Shown here piece by piece: positions 17,151 through 28,700 of a DNA stretch of 64,000 bases. Source of the stretch: Anabaena sp. UHCC 0187. Lineage in GTDB: Bacteria > Cyanobacteriota > Cyanobacteriia > Cyanobacteriales > Nostocaceae. A program made the position numbers and the translations under genes. The notes beneath the pieces are model-generated. The model was given only the letters and a program-made list of their open reading frames with translations. It searched no databases and was not told the DNA's origin. The DNA lies in the NCBI RefSeq assembly GCF_009712035.1, contig NZ_VILB01000013.1, forward strand, positions 185,555 to 249,554, given 5' to 3'. How positions within the stretch are numbered: position 1 is the first letter of the stretch; every line of letters begins with the position of its first letter.

Positions 17151-19124
17151 TTAAAGCTTATATCCTACATTGAAGTAAAAGCCCTCATCTTGAGCATTTA
17201 CACCTCGGTCATCTAAATTAATTAAAGGTAAACCATAATCTAACCGCATATTTAGACTAGGTAGAAGTTGCCATAAAACTCCGACTCCCGTACCTGCTAA
17301 AAAGGTTTGTTTCTGTAAGCGATTAGGATTATCATCCGTATTCCAGACATATCCTAAATCAAAGAATGGTGCGATTTTAATTAATGGATTTCCACTCTCA
17401 TCTTTGTGGATTGTTAGTTGGTTTTCTAGGACAAATCGGACTCCATTATCACCTGCACGGGCATTTTGCCGATAACCACGCACTGACTGACCACCACCAA
17501 TTACAAATTGCTGTGAAGGTAATAAACCATTGGGAGTTAGTTGTACTTCAGCTTGGGCAATTAAGATGTTGTTATCACCAAACCTTTGTACTCGTTGTAG
17601 TTGTCCTAACCAACTGAAAAATTGACCATCAGGAATAGGATCAGCGTTGCTAGTAGCATCAAATACGTCAATACCAAAACTGAATAAAGAACGCAAAGAC
17701 CATGCTCCTTTGATATCTCGTGCTACATAGTCTTGTCCAAATTTAATCACACGAGTGCGGCTATTACCTTGATCGTCGGGTCCAAAACCAAATGCTGTGG
17801 GACCTGCAAAGGTAAAGGTTTGACCATCTTGGACAGTAAACCCTAATGATAACGCAAATTCTTCACGGGGCGATCGCACTAATGGCTGACGAAAACTAAT
17901 TTCATATAGTTGGGACTCTCCCCGAATATCAAAGGACTGAAAAGGTTCTTGAATGACTTTATTATTATTAATTGCGGTTCGCAATTGTACAGTCCCATTC
18001 ATCGGATTCACTGGGATCTGATAACTGAAATCATAGATATTTGATCCCCCTCGAGGTGTAAAGTAATAGGATGCGGTGAGTTGATCGCCTAATCCTGTGA
18101 GATTACGATAACTAGTATTAATCCCAAATCTTTCTGAACCAATGCTTGGTGGAGAATAGTTATCAGCACTTAATCCTGCTTTCAAAGAGTTAGCTTCGGT
18201 AACTCTGATTACTAAAATATTTTGACCTACCTGAGTACCGGGACGGATACTGGCTTCCACATTAGAAAATAAGGGATCTGCCCTTAATAATCTTAACTGG
18301 TCTTCTATATTACTTGTGGAAAGAGGTTTATTAATTCCTAAACCTACACGCGATCGCACATAATTAGGATTGAGGCGTTTTGTCCCTTCAATTTCAATTT
18401 TCTCCACACCAGCTTCAATTACCCGAATTTTGGCTACACCATCACTAATTGTTTGGTTGACTAAAATTGCTCTTGAGGTAATATAACCCCGATCTAAGTA
18501 GAGTTGGGTAATCGCATTAGCCACTTCTCTGAGTTCTTCCAAATTCACCGAACGTCCTTGGACTGGCTTAGTCAGGGAGTTCAATTGCTCTTGACTAAAA
18601 ATTGTACTGCCCGTCACCTCAATTTTATCAACCTGAATCTTTTCGGTGACTGTCTCAGGTGCAGTTTCTGGTATAGGTTCTGATGGGACTATCTGCTGAT
18701 TTTCTGGTGTTAGAGGCTTAGGAATGGGTTCTGGTTGTAGAAATCTTTCCTGATTGGGATTACCTTTGGGATTTTCTGCTTGTGCCAGCAAATTGTTTGG
18801 TGGTTCTAAGAAAACAAATGAATCTGTTAATTCAGTGTTAGTTGATGATTTCTGCTTTAACTCAACTTGCTTATTTGTGACTTTTGCCAGCAAATTGTTT
18901 GGTGGTTCTAAGAAAACAAATGAATCTGTTAATTCAGTGTTAGTTGATGATTTCTGATTTAACTCAACTTGCTTATTGGTGACTTTTGCGACTAAATTGT
19001 CTGGTAGTTCTAACAAGACAGATGAACTAGATGATTGAGCATAGCTGGCTGATACAGAGACAGCCAAGAGTGTACTAGTCATTAAATATACATATAAAAT
19101 TCTAGATTCTAAATGCCGACGCAT
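17151..19124 (-). CDS. TpsB outer-membrane transporter (ShlB/FhaC/HecB family)
   Basis: This is the outer-membrane pore of a two-partner secretion system. It has a signal peptide ending near SASYA-QS, a low-complexity region with a 34-residue repeat (KVTNKQVELKQKSSTNTELT plus DSFVFLEPPNNL), and a proline-rich linker. Two POTRA domains follow; the first begins VDKIEVTGSTIFSQEQLN, and the second includes IEIEGTKRLNPNYVRSRVG. A 16-stranded barrel completes it, with FVIGGGQSVRGYRQN as the family's conserved loop (the VRGY motif). The length of 657 is slightly above usual because of the N-terminal repeat. It should export the TpsA-like protein at 22709-30367, from which it is separated by three genes and opposite strand orientation. 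It shares a divergent promoter region with the COP23 gene. Confidence 0.93.
   Translation of the reverse strand: MRRHLESRILYVYLMTSTLLAVSVSASYAQSSSSSVLLELPDNLVAKVTNKQVELNQKSSTNTELTDSFVFLEPPNNLLAKVTNKQVELKQKSSTNTELTDSFVFLEPPNNLLAQAENPKGNPNQERFLQPEPIPKPLTPENQQIVPSEPIPETAPETVTEKIQVDKIEVTGSTIFSQEQLNSLTKPVQGRSVNLEELREVANAITQLYLDRGYITSRAILVNQTISDGVAKIRVIEAGVEKIEIEGTKRLNPNYVRSRVGLGINKPLSTSNIEDQLRLLRADPLFSNVEASIRPGTQVGQNILVIRVTEANSLKAGLSADNYSPPSIGSERFGINTSYRNLTGLGDQLTASYYFTPRGGSNIYDFSYQIPVNPMNGTVQLRTAINNNKVIQEPFQSFDIRGESQLYEISFRQPLVRSPREEFALSLGFTVQDGQTFTFAGPTAFGFGPDDQGNSRTRVIKFGQDYVARDIKGAWSLRSLFSFGIDVFDATSNADPIPDGQFFSWLGQLQRVQRFGDNNILIAQAEVQLTPNGLLPSQQFVIGGGQSVRGYRQNARAGDNGVRFVLENQLTIHKDESGNPLIKIAPFFDLGYVWNTDDNPNRLQKQTFLAGTGVGVLWQLLPSLNMRLDYGLPLINLDDRGVNAQDEGFYFNVGYKL
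18783..19030. repeat. 102-base tandem repeat in the tpsB linker
   Basis: Two nearly identical 102-base units (from 18783 and 18885) are followed by a decayed third (from 18987). The unit length is a multiple of three and encodes a 34-residue repeat between the signal peptide and the POTRA domains. Near identity of the first two units suggests a recent slippage or unequal-crossover event. Confidence 0.9.
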
Positions 19125-19570
19125 AAAATTATTGCTCCTGGATTTGATTTTTATACTTATATAAGCTTATAGTTTCAAAATTAACACGCTATGTTACCAC
19201 TGGATATATTAATGGCAAAATTTTGGTATTTTTTCGCTAAATAGCGGAAATAAGTTAAGCGGTAATATAAGCTAAAGTTATACTTAATACTAATTCATTA
19301 ATTAGTAAACTGAGAAATTACGGAATTTTTATGAAAACTTCCATAAATCACAAAAAAAAATAAGTGCATATTATACGTAAATTTACTCTTACTATGTTAT
19401 GGTATTCTAAGCTAGTCTAATAGTGAAGCATTAAGTCAAACAAAAAAATAAACAAACCTTCTGAAGTTATGTAAAGTAACAAGCAGAGGAAATTCCAGTA
19501 GAACTCATACAGATTTGCTTTAAAGCAACCAAGATACTTAAACAATCACTTAATTTAGGAGTCCTATACA
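19125..19570. other. Divergent promoter region of tpsB and COP23 genes
   Basis: The gap of 446 bases is AT-rich and shows no coding frame or tRNA. The COP23 start is preceded by TTAGGAGTCC, a good ribosome-binding site nine bases before ATG. Several TATA-like hexamers near 19150-19170 and 19370-19420 could be promoters, but I cannot choose between them. Confidence 0.5.
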
Positions 19571-20167
19571 ATGCTACGTAAATCCTTAGCAATTCTCAGT
19601 GGAGCAGTTCTTGTCAGCAGTTTGGGAGCAGCAATGAGCAGCCCCAGTTATGCTGATCCCGGTGGTCCTTTTAGTTGTGATACAAATAGTCTAACAACCG
19701 TTGTCGGTCCAAACAGATCACCCGTAATGCGCTGGAAAACAAATGAGTTTGCAGGTTCAGGATATGACCGTGTCAGCAGATGTATCGAAGTATCGGCAAG
19801 GTTTAACCAATTTTACAGTACAGGTCAGTTAAACTACATTACTGCTGGGATGGTGAGAGGAATGCCCGTAGTTTGTGCTACTACTGGAACTGGTGATTCT
19901 TGTAACACTGCTAATGTTTTATTCACATTGAATCGCCGTAATAGCCGCAACGTAGCGGGTATCTTGCAAACACTGTTTGATAATCGGGCAGGTCTTGCTA
20001 GTTCAGTTATCAATGAGCAAAAGGATAAACGTCAGTCTCAAGCTGGTTACATTGATGTAAATAAAATGTTAACTAATATTGGTGTAGATGTGAATGAACG
20101 CGGACAAAAAGAACCTGGTGCAGTTAATAATAACCCCAGCACAGCACCTAATAACAGATCCTGGTAA
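19571..20167 (+). CDS. Exported COP23-domain protein
   Basis: COP23 was first named as a circadian-oscillating membrane-associated protein in a cyanobacterium; its activity is unknown. This 198-residue protein has a signal peptide with likely cleavage SPSYA-DP after residue 28. The domain contains four cysteines (FSCDTNS, SRCIEVS, PVVCATT, DSCNTAN) placed for two disulfides, and core strands MRWKTNEFAGSGY and NVLFTLNR. The tail is Asn/Pro-rich and ends NNRSW, similar in style to the ends of the two proteases downstream. It is the first gene of a run of four on the plus strand and is divergent from tpsB, which ties it to the secretion locus. Confidence 0.85.
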   Translation: MLRKSLAILSGAVLVSSLGAAMSSPSYADPGGPFSCDTNSLTTVVGPNRSPVMRWKTNEFAGSGYDRVSRCIEVSARFNQFYSTGQLNYITAGMVRGMPVVCATTGTGDSCNTANVLFTLNRRNSRNVAGILQTLFDNRAGLASSVINEQKDKRQSQAGYIDVNKMLTNIGVDVNERGQKEPGAVNNNPSTAPNNRSW

Positions 20168-20274
20168 TACCGTTTCTTTGTGAAGCCGCGCCAAATTCCG
20201 TTTTAGAGTCAATCTTCTAGCACAAGGTAAATCACCAAATTGATTGAGGGCAACTTCACATAAAATTGGTATAA
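20165..20274. mobile_element. MITE-like inverted-repeat element after the COP23 gene
   Basis: The element begins in the stop codon of the COP23 gene with TAATACCGTTTCTTTGTGAAG and ends near 20274 with CTTCACATAAAATTGGTATA, an imperfect reverse complement. The centre is non-coding and includes CCGCGCC. Terminal repeats of about 20 bases around 70 bases fit a small non-autonomous element or a repeated extragenic palindrome. Relationship to a transposase is not visible. Confidence 0.5.
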
Positions 20275-20306
20275 GAAACTGAAATTTCTACTAACATAGA
20301 CTAAAT

Positions 20307-20341
20307 CTCCTCTCCAAAGCCGAAAATCTCATGGGGAGGAG
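20307..20341. promoter_or_regulatory. Hairpin in the leader of the first protease gene
   Basis: CTCCTCTCC pairs with GGGGAGGAG (eight of nine bases) around a 17-base loop, 33 bases before the protease ATG. The T tract after it is poor. It could be a weak terminator after COP23 or a translation-controlling structure. Confidence 0.35.
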
Positions 20342-20373
20342 TTATTAGTTAACTGTTTGTGAGTTAGACGAAC

Positions 20374-21309
20374 ATGAATTTTTCTAGATTTAGTATTTTG
20401 GCTTTAATTAGCTGTTTGTCTTTTGCTTTTTCAAACAAGGCTGCGTACTCCATCGAAAAGCAAACACCGACTGCTGAGTCAGAGATTTCTCAAGCTACTG
20501 AGATATCCTCAGAAAAGGTTTTGCGTCAACAAGCCCGGGCGATAACAGTAAAAATTATGGCCGGAGAAAGTTGGGGTTCAGGAATTATGATCCAAAGAAA
20601 AGGTCAGAGTTACACAGTTCTTACCAATGCTCATGTTTTGAGAATGGGTAGTAATTATAAAATCCAAACTCCTGACGGTAAGATTTATCAAAGTCAAACA
20701 ATTAAAGCTGTAAATTTCAATGATGATGATTTGGGATTACTCAGTTTTAAAAGTAGCAGTAATTATGCGATCGCCTCAATTGCTAAATCACCCTTAGCAC
20801 TGGGAGAAAACACCTTTGCGGCTGGCTTTCCCCATGAAACCAAAACTTGGTCATTCACAACCGGAAAAGTTGACTATATATTATCTAAATCTTTCCGAGG
20901 GGGTTATCAATTAGGTTACAGCAACGACATCCTCCAAGGTATGAGTGGTGGACCCGTACTTAATCAGCGTGGTGAATTAGTAGCAATTAATGGGAGACAC
21001 AAATTTCCTATTTGGGGAAATCCCTTTATTTTTGAAGATGGTTCTACCCCAAACTTACAAACCCGCAATCAGTTTGAGTATTCTAGTTGGGCTGTACCAG
21101 TAGGAACATTTCTTCATAGCGCCCCCCAATTTTCTCAAGGTATCAAACCACCAGCAGCATCGTCTTTTAGAGAAATTGAGGTTGATTCTCTTTATTCAAC
21201 TTCTGCACCGCAAACCCCAATTTCTGCAAATAAGCCAACCCGTTCCGTTTCTGTACCGTCAATCCCCATCCCTGGAAATCAACCCAACCGTTCTGTGTGG
21301 ATTTGGTAA
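20374..21309 (+). CDS. Exported trypsin-like serine protease
   Basis: The 311-residue product has a signal peptide (MNFSRFSILALISCLSFAFS) and a trypsin-like fold with the full triad: His87 in LTNAHVL, Asp119 in DDDLGLLSF, Ser191 in GMSGGPV. It lacks a PDZ domain, unlike HtrA. The last 60 residues are Pro/Ser/Asn-rich and contain two similar units, NKPTRSVSV and NQPNRSVWI, ending in VWIW. Similar tails close the neighbouring COP23 protein and second protease. It sits in the TPS locus, 58 bases before a second protease of the same type, probably in one transcript. Processing of the exported giant protein or of COP23 is a plausible role but is inferred only from position. Confidence 0.85.
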   Translation: MNFSRFSILALISCLSFAFSNKAAYSIEKQTPTAESEISQATEISSEKVLRQQARAITVKIMAGESWGSGIMIQRKGQSYTVLTNAHVLRMGSNYKIQTPDGKIYQSQTIKAVNFNDDDLGLLSFKSSSNYAIASIAKSPLALGENTFAAGFPHETKTWSFTTGKVDYILSKSFRGGYQLGYSNDILQGMSGGPVLNQRGELVAINGRHKFPIWGNPFIFEDGSTPNLQTRNQFEYSSWAVPVGTFLHSAPQFSQGIKPPAASSFREIEVDSLYSTSAPQTPISANKPTRSVSVPSIPIPGNQPNRSVWIW

Positions 21310-21367
21310 TTGATTTGCTAGTGAATTTGCTAATAGTCATAAATTAAAAGTTTCAGGAAATAGCATC

Positions 21368-22483
21368 ATGTTAAATCGTTATTTATTATCAGGTTGCTTT
21401 ATCGGTTCAGCAATGGTCATGGTAGCCAGTCCAGCCATTGCTAAACAAGCATTATCACCCAGGGAAGTAGCCAGTATTGCTAAATCCACTGTCGTGCAAA
21501 TTGTCCCCAAAGATAATTATCCCGGCTCAGGGGTGATTGTTGGTAGCTATAAAGAAGATGGCACAATCGTTTATGTCATACTGACAGCCAATCACGTCGT
21601 TAAATATAACAATACTGAATATCAAGTGATCACTCCTGTTCCCTTAGAAGGAGACAGAAGACGGCAAAAAATAAGTATTTCCACTGATAAAGATATTCAG
21701 AGATTGCCAGGCGTAGATTTAGCAATAGTCAAGTTCCGTAGTGAAGACAAGTTTAATACTGCTACCCTTGGTGATTCTGACCATACAAATGAAGGGTCTG
21801 GTGTTTATGTCTCTGGATTTCCTAACCCTGATCTGGCAATTAGAAAACGTGTGTTTCAATTTACTTCTTCCTTGGTTTCCGGTCGTTTAGATGGGGATAC
21901 AGTGGTAGGTGAAGAAGACACCGCAGTAGATGATGGTTATGCTATATCTTATACGGCTGTTACTAGGGCAGGTATGAGTGGTGGTCCTGTTTTCGATGTA
22001 GAGGGGCGAGTTGTCGGTATTCATGGTAGAGGTGGGAGAGAATTAGATGAAATAGATGAAAACTCTTTGCAGATAGCATCCCAGGGAGGTAGTCAGGAAA
22101 CAGGATCACAAAGTAGTCCTGTTATTAAAACCAGTAGTGAAATTAAAACCGGTTTTAATTTAGCCATTCCTATTAAGACTTTTCTGAAAAAGTTAGCGCC
22201 GAATTCTATCTATAAATTAGGCATGAAATTTGACAAGTCTGAACCGGGGACAGTGTTAGCTTTTAATAATACTAGAGGTGGTAACCCCAAAGATCCTCTC
22301 AACACTCGTATTACAGAAGAAGAACCAGCAGATGCAGCTGTTGAGGTGGTTAACCAATCTCCTAAAAATAGCACTCCATCCCGTCCTGCACCTACTCAAG
22401 TTACCCCTCCTCGTCCCCTCCCCACACAGCCCACACCTAATCAAAATACTGCTCCTGCTCCGTCTGGCTCTCGTGTATGGTGA
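21368..22483 (+). CDS. Exported trypsin-like serine protease, second copy
   Basis: This 371-residue paralogue of the preceding gene has a signal peptide ending near SPAIA-KQ, and the triad His76 (LTANHVV), Asp117 (GVDLAIVKF) and Ser204 (GMSGGPVF). Between the triad and the tail is a Ser/Gln-rich linker and the segment GFNLAIPIKTFLKKLAP typical of this protease family. The last 60 residues are Pro/Thr-rich and end GSRVW. The ribosome-binding site is TCAGGAAA. A strong terminator follows at 22543, so the COP23-protease-protease run probably ends here and the giant gene downstream has its own promoter. Confidence 0.87.
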   Translation: MLNRYLLSGCFIGSAMVMVASPAIAKQALSPREVASIAKSTVVQIVPKDNYPGSGVIVGSYKEDGTIVYVILTANHVVKYNNTEYQVITPVPLEGDRRRQKISISTDKDIQRLPGVDLAIVKFRSEDKFNTATLGDSDHTNEGSGVYVSGFPNPDLAIRKRVFQFTSSLVSGRLDGDTVVGEEDTAVDDGYAISYTAVTRAGMSGGPVFDVEGRVVGIHGRGGRELDEIDENSLQIASQGGSQETGSQSSPVIKTSSEIKTGFNLAIPIKTFLKKLAPNSIYKLGMKFDKSEPGTVLAFNNTRGGNPKDPLNTRITEEEPADAAVEVVNQSPKNSTPSRPAPTQVTPPRPLPTQPTPNQNTAPAPSGSRVW

Positions 22484-22542
22484 TTAAGACTTGTTAAGAA
22501 TCAATAAGTCATTCTCAAGCTTTTCAAAAGATAATATGCTAG

Positions 22543-22565
22543 AAAGCCCGCACCTGCGGGCTTTT
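22543..22565 (+). terminator. Rho-independent terminator after the protease genes
   Basis: AAAGCCCGC and GCGGGCTTT form a perfect nine-base stem around ACCT, followed by a T-rich run. It lies 60 bases after the second protease stop and 143 bases before the giant TPS gene. Confidence 0.92.
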
Positions 22566-22708
22566 GAGTTTTATATAGTAAAAACACTGAGGTCTATTTT
22601 AGGAGATTTCATTCATACTTGAGCAACTTTAGGCATATACACTTATATCAATAATGATGTTACATGAGGGATAATTCAAATTGAAAATTTATTGATACTA
22701 GGATTTAT

Positions 22709-25700
22709 ATGAATTCTTTAACTGGCAAAATTGGTTTATTTATTCTCACCCAAGCAATTACTTTAGCTCCTCTTTTCCAAACCGTAGCCCCCGTCGAAGC
22801 ACAATCTATCACCCCTGCTAATGATGGTACTGGTACAGTTGTCACTCCTAACGGCAATCAGTTAGATATTAGTGGTGGTAGTCTTTCTAAAGACGGTGTA
22901 AATCTCTTTCAAAGCTTCCAAAAATTTGGACTCAATTCCAATGAGATAGCTAACTTTCTCTCTAACCCGAATATTCAAAACATTTTGGGGCGGATAATTG
23001 GTGGAGATCCTTCATTTATTAATGGAATTATACAAGTTACGGGCGGAAATTCTAATTTATTCTTAATGAACCCTGCGGGGATTGTATTTGGTGCTAATGC
23101 TAGATTAAATGTCCCCTCTGACTTCACAGCTACTACAGCTAATAGCATTTGGTTGGGTGAAAATAAGTTTAATGCCGTTGGTAGTAACGACTATGCCAAT
23201 TTAGTCGGAACTCCTAACGCTTTTAGTTTTTCGGCTTCCCAACCAGGGAGTATTGTTAATTTTGGCAACTTAGCAGTTGGGACTGGCAACAATTTAAGCT
23301 TACTTGGTGGTACTGTCCTCAGCACTGGCAATTTATCAGCACCAGGAGGTAACATTACCGTCGCATCAGTTCCTGGTCAAAACCTTTTACGTATCAGTCA
23401 ACCAGGACACCTGTTGAGTTTAGAAGTTGAACCTTCATCAAATACATCAGCTACTCCCGCGACTTTATTAGATTTGTTAACAGGTATTAATGGGGGTAAT
23501 GCTAATAATGTCACTGTTAACAGTAATGGACAAGTAGAACTGACGGGTTCTGGACTGACTGTAAATGCCGGGGATATAGTAGCAAAGAATATTACAGCCC
23601 AATCGGCGACTTTATCAGCCGCCAAGAATTTAACTTTAGTTGAAAGTCAACTCCAAACTACTGGGGATTTAAACCTGTTAGCTAAAGATACTGTCCGAGT
23701 CCGTGATAGTATTGACAATCCTTTTTTAGCTCAAGCATTAGACAATCTATATATTCAAGGAAATCAGAATATTGATATTCTGGCTTTGAATCATCCCCAA
23801 ACCCCCTTTGTCAGTGGTGGAAATCTGAGTTTAGTCAGTGGTGGTATAGTGTCTGGGGATGCTCACTTTTACAGTGGTGGACGGTTTGCTATTAAAAACC
23901 TTTCCGGTGGTGTAGGAACTTTTCAGAGTTTGTTTGACCCTATTATCAGGGCTAATGGAGATGTCCTATTTGGAGACTATACGGGTGCAGCCCTGAAGGT
24001 TGAAGCAACGGGAAGTATTCAAGGTGGGAATATTAGCATTACCTCTCCTGATACCAGTGGTAGTATTCCGGCTTCTGATCCAGATTTTACAACTTTGACA
24101 ACTACTCCTTCCTTAATATTGCGTGCAGGTTTGACTTCGGTTATTCCTGAGAATTTTCCTAGTTCTAATGGTGGAACATCCTTTACTAGCGGTTCGTTGG
24201 GTTTACCACTTGGAAGTATTCAAGTAGGAAATATTAATACTTCCGCTGGGGTGGGTGGTTCAGTAAACGTATCAGCTACTGGTAATATCTCGACGGGGAC
24301 TGTTACCACCAATAAAGGATCTATCTCTATCACTGGCGACAATGTTACGCTAGGTAGCCTATCTAACATTCCTAATGATTCTTCCAATATTTATGATTAT
24401 TATTATGGGACATCTCTCTCAGTAACAGCAAATAAAATTGCTTTGTTGGGGGAAGCCACTTCAACGCGTCGCCTTGGATACTACATTAATCTAAACACTC
24501 CTTATAACAGTAATCGAGATATTGTAGTTGGAGGTTCTGCTGATAGTAGACCAGGAACACTAGACTTAACTACAAGCACCCTCAATGCTTTAAATGATGG
24601 CTTATCTCATTACATGAGTATTGGCACTTCTGGTACAGGAAAAATCAATGTTATAGGTACAACTATCAATGGTGGATTGAGTTTAACTGCCAATGAAATT
24701 GACTTTACAGGAGGCGTTGCTTCAGTTCGTGGTGTTTATAGCTATCCTTCAGGCTCTCTTTATTTACGTCCGTCTGATAGTAATCAAAATATTGTAATAA
24801 ATGGTGCAAATGATAGCGGTACAGGAACACTAGATATAACTACAACTGATCTTGAGGCATTTAAAGGACAGTTGTCATCCGTTGATTTTGCTACTTATGG
24901 TACAGGTTCAATTGAAGTTCAAGGAGTTTTAGATATAGCTCAATCTGCCAGTTTCAGGGCTAATGAAATTAACTTTTTAGGAGGAGCAGGGTTAGTAAGT
25001 CAATCTGCCAGTTTCACAGCTAATGAAATTAATTTTTTAGGAGGAGCAGGTTCAATTCGTGCTAGTAATGTTACTCTACAACCTGCAAGGGGCAACCAAA
25101 ATGTTATCGTGGGTGGCTTGTCCGACACTGGGACAGGAACACTTGACATAACGGAAAGTGACATTAATGCTCTACAAACTCCTTTATCATCACTTAGTAT
25201 TAGTAGCTACGGTACAGGAACAATAGATGTGTTGGGAACATTGGCTGCTAATAATCTCAACTTCTATAGTGATGAGATCAATTTTTTAGGAGGAGTAGGG
25301 TCAATTCGTGCTAGTAATGTTACTCTACAACCTGCATGGAGCAACCAGAATATTGTGGTGGGTGGTTTGTCTGATACTGGAATAGAAACACTTGATCTAA
25401 CAGTTGAAGACATCAATGCTCTACAAACTCCTTTATCTTCACTTACTATTGGACGTTACTACGGTGTAGGGATTGGAAGTGGAATTGGCAGCACCAGGAC
25501 AGGAACAATAGATGTGTTGGGAACATTGGCTGCTGATACTCTTAAGTTATACGGCAATGAGATCAATTTCTTAGGTGGGATTGGCTCAGTTAATAGCAAA
25601 TCTATTTATTTAGCACCAGGAGCTAATAATCAAAATATTTTAGTTGGTGGTTTATCTGATAGTAGTGCAAATACTTTAGATATTACTTTGGATGACCTCA

Positions 25701-28700
25701 ATGCTTTAAACGCTAGTTCTTCAGCCATTAATATTAGCAATATTAACTCGACAGGCAATATTAGAGTAATAAATAACCCTACTCCACTGAACTTTGGGTC
25801 ACTGTCATTATCCGCTACAACAAGCTCAGTTGAAATAGACGGAGCAATTAATGTGACCAACAGCTTATCCCTTAATAGCAAAGAGATTGATTTTCTTGGT
25901 GGATTTGGTTCAATTCGTGCTGGATCAGTTTCTATATCACCAGGGAATAATACAGATATTGCACTAGGGGGAACTAGTGATAGTGGGTTAGAAACATTGG
26001 ATTTGACTGCAAATGATCTTAATGCTTTACAACTAATAGGTTCTAATCCCTATATGAGCATCAATAATTACAATACAGATGCTACTACTAGGGTTGTGAG
26101 TCCTATTAATGTAAGTGGTTCACTCAGCTTATATGGCAGTAATCTAGGAAAGACAATAATTGGATCTGATGTTACTGCTAATGGTTCAATTTACTTTGGC
26201 AATCCAATTAGTTTAACTAATGATACAAAGATAAGCTCAAGTAAAGCTGGTTCTCTGATTACTTTCTCTGACAGTGTAGCAGTTGGTATAAATAACCTAA
26301 CTTTGGAAGCGGACAGTATTACCTTACCCTACCCTGGAACAGATTCTAATCCCAGAGCAGTTATAGGTACAGGAAATCTCACATTACAACCTACTACCCC
26401 CAGTCAAGATATAACAGTTAATGGATCTGGCGGATTTAGTGTTGGTTCTTTCAATAACCTGAATAATTTAAGTAATGGCTTCAATTCCATTACTATTGGT
26501 AGGTCTAATGGCACTGGAAGTATTGCCTTAAACTCTGTTACTTTTCAAGACCCTGTAAATATCCTCTCTCCCACAGGTTCAGTGATAGTTAATAGTGGTG
26601 GAATTACAGCTATAGATAATGCTTCTCTGAATTTCAATGTTGCCTCAAGCACCCTCAATGGAGGCATTACCACCAACAATCAACCTATCACTTTCCCCAA
26701 CGCAGTATTACTGGGCAATGATTCTAATGTTGCTCTTAATACTGGCAATGCAGACATCAATTTTGGTAACACAATTGATGGTAGTGGCAATTTAAACCTG
26801 ACTGCGGGTACAGGTAATATTAGTTTTGGTAGTGCAATTGGTGGGATAACTCCACTCAGTAGCTTTAACATTACCAGTGCTGCTAATACGACTATTCCCA
26901 GTAACATCTTCACCACTGGCAATATCAACTTTAGCAGCCCACTCACCCTCACTGGTACTGATAGCAAAGAATTTAATTCTAGTACAGGTTCAATCACCGC
27001 TAATGGGGCAATTACAAGCAATGCTTCAATTAAATTAATAGCTAACCAGAATATTACTACAGATAACATAAGGACAAACGGTAACAATATAGATATCACT
27101 AGCAATGACAGTATATCTACTAAAAGTCTTTTGAGTTCATCTAATAATTCTCCAAATGCAGGTAACGCTGGAGCAATTACACTAAATGCCAAAAATGATA
27201 TTGATGTTGGTTCTATAGTAACTGGTTCTTATGGTAGCAGTTCCTTTGATTTTTATCGTCCTGGTTTTTATAGTCCTGGCTCGGCTGGTAATGGTGGAGC
27301 AATCAAAATTACAAGTACCGATGGTGGTATTAATGTAGGTTATCTAGCCTCAGATACATCTGCAAACGGGGGTCCTGCTGGAAATGGTGGTGATATTACT
27401 CTGAATGCTAAAAATGATATTGTTGTAGGTAATGTATTTTCTGGAACGCTTGGTAGTACAGTGGGTAATGGGGGAAAGATTAGCTTTCTTTCTACTGGAC
27501 AGGGCAGTAATATTACTGTGAATGGTTCGATTGATTCCACCTCTTATGGCAGTAACACAACTGGAACAGGGGGAGAAATTACCCTAGAATCTGACAAAAT
27601 TACCCTCAATTCAGTTAATAATAATACTTCTAATCCAGGCACTCAGTATGGAGCAATTAGCTTAACTGGTAATGAGATAGACTTACTAGGAAATACAAGC
27701 TCTGTTCGATCTGATGGAGCAAAAATCACACTTCAACCTAGAACAGCTACTCAAAATATTACTATTGGTGGTACTACCGATAGTGGTACAAATACTTTAG
27801 ACTTGACTCAATCTGACATAACCGCATTAGCTAATGGCTTTAGTTCCATTACTATTGGACGTAGTGACGGCAGCGGTGCAGTAACCATCAATAATGCTAC
27901 ATTCCAAGACCCTGTAAATATTCAATCCCCCACTGGTACAGGTTCAATCACGACAACAGGAACAATCACAGGTACAGACAACGCCTCAATTAACCTGTTA
28001 GCCAACCAGAACATTACTACAGATAGCATCATCACAAATGGACAAAATATAGACATTACCAGTAACACAGGTTTTATTAACCTTAGTAACTCCTTCAATA
28101 CGATCTCTAATCCAGGCATTGCTGGTAATATCAACTTGAATGGAAAAGTAAATCTTGTTAACGACATCATATTTAATACAGATGCCACTAGCCCAGGAAA
28201 CATTAACTTTAGTAGTACAGTTGATGGAGCTAGAAATTTAACCTTGACTGCGGGTAATGGTAATATTAACTTTAGTGGTGCTTTAGGTAGTACAAATCCA
28301 CTCAATAGCTTCAACATTAGCAATACTGCGAAGACAAGTATTGGTAGCGATATTTTCACCACAGGCAATATTAACTTTAGTAGTCCAATCAACCTCACAG
28401 GGACTGGTAGCCAGACTATTAATTCTAGTGCAGGTTCAATCACAGCCACGGAAAAAATTATAGGTATCGGTCAATCTGCCATTAATCTCTCAGCAAATAG
28501 CAATATTACCACTCAGGATATTGCCAACAACAACAATAACGTCACCCTCAAAAGTACGACTGGCACAGTTACAACTCAAAATATTACAACCAACGGTGGA
28601 GCAATTAATATTGAAGCCAAGGACAGTATCAAAGCTAAGGAGTTAAATTCCAGTTCTACTACTGGCAAGGGTGGTAATGTCTTGTTAGATCCAGATAATG

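Noticed and set aside
26680-28449. Long minus-strand frames (170 and 175 codons) in the TPS stalk
   Set aside because: They are shadows of the Asn/Thr/Gly repeat codons, with hydrophobic low-complexity translation.
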